The notes under the pieces are model-generated. The model saw only the letters and a program-made list of their open reading frames with translations. It did no database searches and had not been told where the DNA came from. 9,294 bases of DNA from Candidatus Thorarchaeota archaeon MP8T_1 (GTDB lineage: Archaea > Asgardarchaeota > Thorarchaeia > Thorarchaeales > Thorarchaeaceae), in contig PJER01000078.1 of NCBI GenBank assembly GCA_002825465.1, positions 1 through 9,294 on the forward strand. The letters run 5' to 3'. Positions 5,234-9,294 of the stretch are shown here, piece by piece (position 1 is the stretch's first letter; each line of letters opens with the position of its first letter). A program made the position numbers and the translations under genes.

Positions 5234-5272
5234 TTTGCGAAAATCGGCAAAGATGACTATAAGGTTTGCGAA
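5234..5272. repeat. Spaced direct repeat TTTGCGAA x2, 31 bp apart
   Basis: TTTGCGAA occurs at 5234-5241 and 5265-5272, a period of 31 bp or about three helical turns. The second copy ends 12 bp before the strong TATA box at 5285-5292. This is the geometry of paired sites for a transcription factor acting on the same face of the DNA. Two further dyads lie just upstream: ATTTC-GA-GAAAT (5200-5211) and AATAT-CGTA-ATATT (5209-5222). Confidence 0.35.
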
Positions 5273-5284
5273 TATTCCACAATT

Positions 5285-5292
5285 CTTATATA
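5285..5292 (+). promoter_or_regulatory. Strong isolated TATA box (CTTATATA), no gene assigned
   Basis: CTTATATA matches the archaeal box A consensus closely and continues as alternating TA. It predicts a plus-strand start near 5314-5317, where an ATG begins a frame of only 10 codons (5314 onward). The transcript would run toward the 3' end of the minus-strand gene ending at 5473 and pass a T-rich stretch near 5394-5402, so it may be a short non-coding or antisense RNA. Confidence 0.4.
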
Positions 5293-5472
5293 TATTATTG
5301 GATTAAAAAGCAAATGATGGGTGTTGAGGAACGCAAACCCTCCTGAAATCATACACACACATCCTCTCCTCTCAAGCAAGCAACCATGCAACCTTATTTC
5401 TCTAGCGCTCCTCACACCTTCAAAATCATCATTCATTTTGTGCAAGCGGATAGCAATTCTAATCATCTGATA

Positions 5473-5943
5473 CTAAATAGTTGGAGTCATATTCATAATT
5501 ATGGGAGCATATCCATGTGAGAAAACCTCGACAACAAATGGATCATTCGCTTCAGCAACTTTGGTCCATGTTTCATTATCACGTCTGTAGTACGCGTAGT
5601 GAGCATTACTATGACGTATCTCGATAATCGATTTTGTTGGAAGTTTATTGAGATCCGCTGTTTCTAATCTTTGAGGGAGTTCTACACCCTTCTCTTCAGG
5701 CTTGGAGAGGAAGACAGAGAAGATACCCTTCGTATCAGGCAGAAGAAGAGCAACATGAGGTCGGTCTAATGGATTCCAGTTTCGTGGAACAGGAGGGTAT
5801 CTGCATGTGAATGCACCCGAAGCTGAACGTAGAACTAAATATGTTCCTTCATCTATTGTCATTTGGTCTTTGACCTCAAGCGTGCTATTTACTTCTTCAA
5901 GGATAGGAATACTGCCTGTCACAGTAAACATATTCCCGAACAT
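5473..5943 (-). CDS. Unrecognised soluble protein, about 156 residues
   Basis: I do not recognise a family. The protein has no transmembrane segment, signal peptide or metal-binding Cys/His cluster. Predicted content is mixed beta/alpha with many short beta-like runs: GTYLVLRSASGAFTC near 33-47, a Pro-rich YPPVPRNWNPLDRP patch at 49-62, HVALLLPDTKGIFSVFL near 63-79, and an aromatic segment HYAYYRRDNETW further on. That pattern suggests a compact beta-rich domain. A frame extension to TTG 5973 covers the TATA-like CTTATATC (5969-5962), so the start must be downstream. ATG 5943 is given; ATG 5931 (MFTVTGS) fits the TATA spacing slightly better and would give 152 residues. It stands alone, 195 bp from the HAD gene upstream. 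Confidence 0.7.
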   Translation of the reverse strand: MFGNMFTVTGSIPILEEVNSTLEVKDQMTIDEGTYLVLRSASGAFTCRYPPVPRNWNPLDRPHVALLLPDTKGIFSVFLSKPEEKGVELPQRLETADLNKLPTKSIIEIRHSNAHYAYYRRDNETWTKVAEANDPFVVEVFSHGYAPIIMNMTPTI

Positions 5944-5961
5944 GTATATAACCTTCAGTTT

Positions 5962-5969
5962 GATATAAG
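5962..5969 (-). promoter_or_regulatory. TATA-like box for the 156-residue gene
   Basis: CTTATATC on the minus strand, centred 23 bp before ATG 5943 and 35 bp before ATG 5931. The predicted transcription start near 5940 argues for a leaderless or very short-leader message. Confidence 0.45.
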
Positions 5970-6036
5970 TCAAAAACTGGACGCTCTAGAGATGTGTTCT
6001 AATTGAACTAGACGCCAAATCTGCACTGGAAGCTCA

Positions 6037-6128
6037 GCCATTTGGACATGTCTTAAGATTGCGAATAATCTTACTAGAAGCCAAAACATCAATGCGTCAG
6101 TTAAAGAATTCATGACTTAACAAATGGC
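6037..6128. other. Intergenic stretch with nested inverted repeats (possible RNA or 3' UTR structure)
   Basis: Outer arms GCCATTTG (6037-6044) and CAAATGGC (6121-6128) are perfect complements 76 bp apart. Between them lie a 7-bp hairpin TAAGATT-GCGAAT-AATCTTA (6054-6073) and a GTTAA/TTAA(C) pairing (6100-6104 and 6117-6121). This fits a three-way-junction-like fold immediately after the HAD gene stop at 6139 (minus strand). It could be a 3' UTR element, terminator or small RNA. No promoter is assigned. Confidence 0.3.
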
Positions 6129-6138
6129 CAAATTCGGT

Positions 6139-6819
6139 TTACGGTTTCACACCTCGATTGCGAACTTCATTTACAACACCCTCAAGGGTATGAAATACGA
6201 TAGAGGCACCTGCATCACGAAGAACATCTGCGGGAGTCTCGCCTGTCGCAACACCCCAAAATTCAATTCCTGCCCGTTTTGCTGCAGTTGCATCAATCAA
6301 AGCATCGCCAACATACACCATCTCATCAGGAGTGACCCCTAGTTGTAATCCCAATTTCAGAAGGCCATCAGGGTAGGGTTTTGGTTGCGGAGATTCATGT
6401 CTGGTTTGGATGATATCAAAATACTCAGCAAGGGGTAGTTGTTGCATTATCTTATCAACAGCCAATCGGCCATTATTCGTCAGAATAGCTGTGAATATTC
6501 CAAAGTGTCTTATTTCACTAACAATGTCTAGAGTTCCCTCTATGAGAACTGCATTCGCGGCTGCAAATCCTTCATGTTGACTCAAGATATAATCAACTTC
6601 AGCCTCTATCCGTTCCCATTCAGACAATTGCATCCCATTAGAAAGGAAGTACTCCTTCGCTTTTGCTGTTGAACTGGAGATCCCATCTGCATCCTCAAGC
6701 ATTTCTGCGGGAAATCCTCGTTCAACATAGAAATTCTTCGTGTCTTGCCTCATTGCTTCTAAAGGTAAGGTCAGCTTTGTTATGGTCCCATCCATATCAA
6801 AAACCATAGCCTTGAGCAA
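6139..6819 (-). CDS. HAD hydrolase, phosphoglycolate-phosphatase-like (Gph/PGMB type)
   Basis: 226-residue soluble HAD hydrolase with a C1 helical cap, expected to dephosphorylate small phosphometabolites such as 2-phosphoglycolate or sugar phosphates. Motif I is FDMDGTIT with Asp8 and Asp10, motif II Thr114 in LTNN, motif III Lys147 in PKPYP, and motif IV Gly171-Asp172 with Asp176 in VGDALIDATAAKRAG. The cap at about 20-85 is helical. The KP(Y)P and GD(x)xxD pattern places it with Gph-like enzymes, in a different subgroup from the SerB-like HAD at the left of the window. The start is TTG at 6819, preceded by GGTGGTT at 4 nt. An ATG four codons later would leave only three residues before nucleophile-proximal beta-1, which is short. 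A TATA-like CCTTAAG (6864-6858) gives a leader of about 15 nt. Confidence 0.9.
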   Translation of the reverse strand: MLKAMVFDMDGTITKLTLPLEAMRQDTKNFYVERGFPAEMLEDADGISSSTAKAKEYFLSNGMQLSEWERIEAEVDYILSQHEGFAAANAVLIEGTLDIVSEIRHFGIFTAILTNNGRLAVDKIMQQLPLAEYFDIIQTRHESPQPKPYPDGLLKLGLQLGVTPDEMVYVGDALIDATAAKRAGIEFWGVATGETPADVLRDAGASIVFHTLEGVVNEVRNRGVKP

Positions 6820-6823
6820 TGTT

Positions 6824-6830
6824 AACCACC
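6824..6830 (-). promoter_or_regulatory. Shine-Dalgarno-like GGTGGTT before HAD gene
   Basis: The heptamer lies 4 nt before the TTG at 6819 and is identical to the one ahead of the ESCRT-III start. It supports a non-ATG start here. Confidence 0.45.
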
Positions 6831-6857
6831 ATTTTGATTTTCAGAAAAAGAGCGCTA

Positions 6858-6864
6858 CTTAAGG
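6858..6864 (-). promoter_or_regulatory. TATA-like box for the HAD gene
   Basis: CCTTAAG on the minus strand, in the 63-bp gap after the alpha/beta hydrolase stop (6883-6885). It predicts transcription start near 6834, so the HAD gene may be transcribed independently of the upstream hydrolase. Confidence 0.35.
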
Positions 6865-6882
6865 ATAGCTTTGAAGGGTCGT

Positions 6883-7575
6883 TCAGCTGAATATGGTAGA
6901 AATGAATGAGCTTATTTCATTCAAGACTTCTGGTAATGCATATTGATAGAAATGATTCTCGTTTTTCAGAGATACCATTTTGATCTCAGAAATGAAGGAT
7001 GAGAATGTCTTCAAGTCTGCATACGGGACCATATTATCGGACATGCCATGGAACATAAGCACAGGGCAGCTAATTTTCGTTAATTGTGATTCTTGATAGC
7101 TTCCTTCAAGGAATAGCTGGAATGATGCACTCAATGTCACAAGAAAACTCAGGGATCGCGTTGTTGCTACCCTTAAAGCAGTCGAACCACCAAAGGAATA
7201 GCCAACAAGACCTAGTGAATTCACATCACATCTTTCAATATATTCTATTGCTCTATAAGTGTCCTCTACTGCGCCTGATAATCCATTGTATCTCAGGTGA
7301 GTATTGGATGCACCTCTGAAATCAAAGCGCATTGTAATGAATCCCATTTCAAGGAATAGCTGCTCAAGCTCTTTCACAACATGATTGTCTTTGTCTCCGC
7401 CATAAAGTGGATGCGGATGCAAAAGCAGAACAGCATTGTTTGATGTTGTAGAAGGTCTTATCAAAATACCATTGAGTGAATCACCATCAACAGAGAAATT
7501 GAGTTCTTCCTGCTTCAACTTAGCTAATTTCCTTAGAAGGAACATAAAGTGCTTTGATACAAGTCGAATTCTCAT
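6883..7575 (-). CDS. Alpha/beta hydrolase (COG2945-like serine hydrolase)
   Basis: Soluble alpha/beta-hydrolase fold protein, up to 230 residues. A His-Pro-His-Pro-Leu-Tyr-Gly-Gly segment (53-60) supplies the oxyanion-hole region, followed by RFDFRG (83-88). The nucleophile elbow is Gly125-Tyr-Ser127-Phe-Gly129, the acid Asp180 in FHGMSDNMVP, and the base His208 in NENHFY, so the triad is complete. The HPHPxxGG opening and the small size with no large lid match the group of predicted esterases/peptidases described as COG2945. The natural substrate is unknown. The first ATG (7575) overlaps the upstream Cys/His gene by 56 bp. A second ATG at 7545 (MFLLRKLAKL) shortens the overlap to 26 bp and is equally plausible. 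The overlap implies translational coupling with the upstream gene. Confidence 0.88.
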   Translation of the reverse strand: MRIRLVSKHFMFLLRKLAKLKQEELNFSVDGDSLNGILIRPSTTSNNAVLLLHPHPLYGGDKDNHVVKELEQLFLEMGFITMRFDFRGASNTHLRYNGLSGAVEDTYRAIEYIERCDVNSLGLVGYSFGGSTALRVATTRSLSFLVTLSASFQLFLEGSYQESQLTKISCPVLMFHGMSDNMVPYADLKTFSSFISEIKMVSLKNENHFYQYALPEVLNEISSFISTIFS

Positions 7576-8017
7576 CTGCAGCTCGTACTATATCCATCTT
7601 TACACCTTCGCCAACATTCTCAGCAATTGCACCGACATATGGTAAGCAAGCGTCAGTACAAAAGAGATTTCCACGTTTTAGAAATTCTTCGTGCTGTGGA
7701 CAATAGCTGTGATTAACTTCCACTCGGTTTTCTGAAACCCAGTTAGGCTCCATTTTTGAACCCATGATGTGACCAATAACAAACCATGCATCAAGAGCAT
7801 CTTTCAGTGTATTTCCAAATCCTAGCCGTTCTTTCATTGTTTTGGCGTCTTCCTCACCAAGTCTGTGAAATATCTCTGACACAGCTTCGAGACCTGCGGC
7901 TCCAAACCGTTCGTTGAGAACGATTGAAGTCTCAGTGATTAAACGGAAAAGATTGGTTCTTAGTTCATTGACCTTGTTTCCTGCAGGAATTATTCCTTTC
8001 ACAGCTGCTGTTTTCAT
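7520..8017 (-). CDS. Cys/His-containing protein resembling the ATC-hydrolase family
   Basis: 165 residues from ATG 8017, soluble, with a helical N-terminal half and a C-terminal beta-rich part. The C-terminal part has the pattern Asn-His103-x-x-Cys106-Pro-x-His109, then Cys120-Thr-Asp-x-Cys124-Leu-Pro and Cys153 near the end. This resembles the C-terminal region of L-2-amino-thiazoline-4-carboxylate hydrolase-like proteins (ATC_hydrolase), where conserved Cys and Asp residues occur in the same order. The assignment is from memory of the pattern and only moderate. The cluster could also bind Zn2+ or an Fe-S cluster. The frame is open back to a TTG at 8137, but those 40 extra residues are low-complexity and cross the divergent promoter region. 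ATG 8017 is preferred; GGGTG lies just upstream. Its stop lies inside the alpha/beta hydrolase gene, so the pair is probably cotranscribed. Confidence 0.68.
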   Translation of the reverse strand: MKTAAVKGIIPAGNKVNELRTNLFRLITETSIVLNERFGAAGLEAVSEIFHRLGEEDAKTMKERLGFGNTLKDALDAWFVIGHIMGSKMEPNWVSENRVEVNHSYCPQHEEFLKRGNLFCTDACLPYVGAIAENVGEGVKMDIVRAADENSTCIKALYVPSKEIS

Positions 8018-8121
8018 CACACCCAAGCCAAGACCTCCAGCTTCTGAGGAACTGCATGAAACTTGTCCCCTTACTTTAGTCTTACTCTTTTGAAGGAGGA
8101 TGACACTACTGATACGATTAT

Positions 8122-8128
8122 CTTTAAA
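8122..8128 (+). promoter_or_regulatory. TATA-like box for the PGI/PMI gene
   Basis: CTTTAAA centred 27 bp before the ATG at 8152, the spacing expected for a leaderless archaeal transcript whose first base is the A of the ATG. No Shine-Dalgarno is present in the 24 bp between, which agrees with leaderless translation. Confidence 0.55.
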
Positions 8129-8151
8129 CAAAGACAATCAATATTTGAACC

Positions 8152-9177
8152 ATGAAAAAGCTTCCTGAGACAATGCGACTTGATGATATGAGAAGCATGG
8201 TCTTTCATTTTCCCCAGATGCTGAGAAATTCGCGCCCAAATCACGAGTTAATCCAAGTGTGCAGAAATTACTACGAGGAGGGAATTGAAGGGCTTTGTTT
8301 CTTAGGCATGGGAGGTAGTTCTATAGTTGGTTCCTATACCAGAGAAATTCTAAGTCAGCATTCACCTATACCCATTAGCATCGTAAGAAACTACTTTCTT
8401 CCGAAATGGATATCGAAAGACTGGTTTGTTATAGCAGTCAGCTATTCTGGAAATACAGAAGAAACACTTGCTTCTCTTGCGCAAGCAGAAGAGAGAGGGT
8501 CTAAGATTCTGACTGTTACTTCAGGAGGGCAGATAGCTAATGAATTTGGCCATTTTCCCCAAATCCTTATTCAAGAAGGAGTTCAACCGAGGGCTGCACT
8601 ACCTCTATTACTATCTGAGGTGTTGCCAATTTCGGAAACGCTTGTAGGAGCGCCTATGACTGATTTGATTGACATTAGTGAAAGCCTAGCCTCCGCATCA
8701 AAGAAATGGGGGAAGGCAATCCCTACACCTTCTGTTATAGTTGAGAAAATCCACAATAGAATTCCCCTTTTCATTGGGGCTCAGCACCTTGGTCCAGTTG
8801 CATATCGAGCCAAGTGCCAAATCAATGAGAACTCGAAAGCAGAAGCATTCAACTCAGAGATACCAGAAGCGACCCATAACGAAATCGAGGGATTTCCAGA
8901 AAGTAAAGCGAGTGCAATCATTCCAGTTTTTTTGAGGAGTAGTGATGAAGATACTCGGATAAGTCAAAAAATGGAAGTTGCTTTTGATCTCTATAACGAA
9001 ATAGGTCTAAACCCCATAAACTTACACTCGTTTGGCAATTCGAAAATAGAAAGCATGCTCACACTCACGCATTATCTTGATATGGTATCTGTAGAGCTTG
9101 CTGAAAAAAAAGGCATCGATGCTGTCAATGTAACAAGAATAAAAGAGTTGAAGACGAGGCTAGCCTCCAAGGACTAG
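8152..9177 (+). CDS. Bifunctional phosphoglucose/phosphomannose isomerase (SIS-domain)
   Basis: 341-residue cytosolic enzyme interconverting glucose-6-P or mannose-6-P with fructose-6-P. It links glycolysis/gluconeogenesis to mannose-derived glycans and lipids. It has two SIS domains. The N-terminal one carries GMGGSS (52-57) and the phosphate-binding SYSGNTEE (97-104), and the linker carries QPRAALP (145-151) with the family's conserved Arg (147). The second carries INENSK (224-229) with the likely catalytic Glu226, then PEATHNE (238-244) with His242, the signature of archaeal PGI/PMI rather than of classical PGI. The C-terminal helix ends with Lys331 and Lys334 near the position of the family's catalytic Lys. 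Length suits the family. It is divergent from the Cys/His gene and appears leaderless. Confidence 0.95.
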   Translation: MKKLPETMRLDDMRSMVFHFPQMLRNSRPNHELIQVCRNYYEEGIEGLCFLGMGGSSIVGSYTREILSQHSPIPISIVRNYFLPKWISKDWFVIAVSYSGNTEETLASLAQAEERGSKILTVTSGGQIANEFGHFPQILIQEGVQPRAALPLLLSEVLPISETLVGAPMTDLIDISESLASASKKWGKAIPTPSVIVEKIHNRIPLFIGAQHLGPVAYRAKCQINENSKAEAFNSEIPEATHNEIEGFPESKASAIIPVFLRSSDEDTRISQKMEVAFDLYNEIGLNPINLHSFGNSKIESMLTLTHYLDMVSVELAEKKGIDAVNVTRIKELKTRLASKD

Positions 9178-9185
9178 CCATCGTA

Positions 9186-9294
9186 TTAAGTCAAAGTAAA
9201 ATCAGTTGTATAGTAGTCGAGATATGTAAACATGATTGTATCTGGTTCATCAAAAACTATGATAGAATATCGTAGAGTGATGTTCCACGCCCAT
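9186..9294 (-). CDS. Possible C-terminal end of a protein gene running in from the right
   Basis: On the minus strand one frame is open from the window edge to a TAA at 9186-9188, giving 35 residues (ending Asp-Phe-Thr-Leu-Thr). The segment is rich in beta-branched and aromatic residues and looks protein-like, but 109 bases are too few to identify a family or to exclude chance. The other two minus frames close within 11-14 codons. Confidence 0.3.
   Translation of the reverse strand, partial: WAWNITLRYSIIVFDEPDTIMFTYLDYYTTDFTLT

Larger units (their letters stand above)
4573..5472. other. About 900-bp stretch with no supported protein gene
   Basis: Between the GTG of the acidic membrane protein and the stop of the unrecognised 156-residue gene there is no convincing coding frame. 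The short frames present (61-69 codons) have no recognisable homology or domain pattern and cross the structured elements. The stretch alternates very A+T-rich DNA with two G+C-rich islands (4697-4803 and 5009-5069). It then holds a tRNA-like sequence, small hairpins, dyads and an isolated TATA box. It is best read as regulatory and/or non-coding-RNA DNA. Confidence 0.6.

Noticed and set aside
5314..5346. C/D-box guide RNA (ATGATGG ... CTGA)
   Set aside because: The C-like box is imperfect and no D'/C' boxes are found at usable spacing.
5257..5466. 69-codon minus-strand frame starting ATG, 6 bp after the 156-residue gene
   Set aside because: Its position is operon-like, but the composition is odd and the frame runs straight through the TATA box and repeated sites of the opposite-strand promoter. 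Not supported as a gene.
8018..8137. 40-residue N-terminal extension of the Cys/His protein from TTG 8137
   Set aside because: Low-complexity Ser/Lys/Gly sequence overlapping the divergent TATA region, with no ribosome site. Kept only as an alternative start.
1..9294. Mobile element, CRISPR array or defence island
   Set aside because: No transposase, integrase, phage or Cas-like protein, no regularly spaced repeats, and no target-site duplications around the inverted repeats.

Overview
The window looks like a chromosomal fragment from an archaeon, most probably an Asgard archaeon (Thorarchaeota-like). Direct evidence is an ESCRT-III/Snf7-type coiled-coil protein resembling eukaryotic CHMP proteins. 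Supporting evidence is archaeal gene architecture: TATA-like boxes about 22-35 bp ahead of many starts, several short-leader or apparently leaderless genes, and archaeal forms of central enzymes (bifunctional phosphoglucose/phosphomannose isomerase, Mrp/ApbC ATPase, IMPase family). The genus-level call is inference. There are no phage, transposase or CRISPR genes.

Layout, left to right. Bases 1-879 (+) hold the 3' part of a Na+/Ca2+-exchanger-type membrane protein that runs in from the left. It meets, tail to tail with 23 bp of overlap, a minus-strand pair: the ESCRT-III protein (about 2211-1546) followed 29 bp later by a SerB-like HAD phosphatase (1516-857). Divergent from these is a plus-strand pair: an IMPase/FBPase-family phosphatase lacking one metal-binding Asp (2333-3151), then an Mrp/ApbC Fe-S carrier ATPase (3211-4020). 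Converging on them is a two-helix membrane protein with a very acidic, internally repeated tail (4572-4054, minus).

Bases 4573-5472 contain no gene I can support. They do contain two purine/pyrimidine-biased islands, each closed by a G5/C5 inverted repeat (4697-4803 and 5009-5069), a sequence resembling the 5' half of a tRNA (5071-5098), hairpins, and an isolated strong TATA box (5285-5292) preceded by an 8-bp repeat spaced 31 bp apart. This is the least explained part of the window and may encode small RNAs.

The right half has a block of minus-strand genes: an unrecognised 156-residue protein (5943-5473), a phosphoglycolate-phosphatase-like HAD hydrolase (6819-6139), an alpha/beta hydrolase (7575-6883), and a Cys/His-containing protein resembling the ATC-hydrolase family (about 8017-7520) that overlaps the hydrolase gene. 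Divergent from them is a probably leaderless phosphoglucose/phosphomannose isomerase (8152-9177, +). The last 109 bases may be the 3' end of another minus-strand gene.

The genes are mostly housekeeping: sugar-phosphate and inositol phosphatase chemistry, Fe-S delivery, ion transport and membrane remodelling. I see no single pathway joining them. The closest functional pairs are ESCRT-III with the HAD phosphatase and the Cys/His protein with the alpha/beta hydrolase, both based only on gene order.
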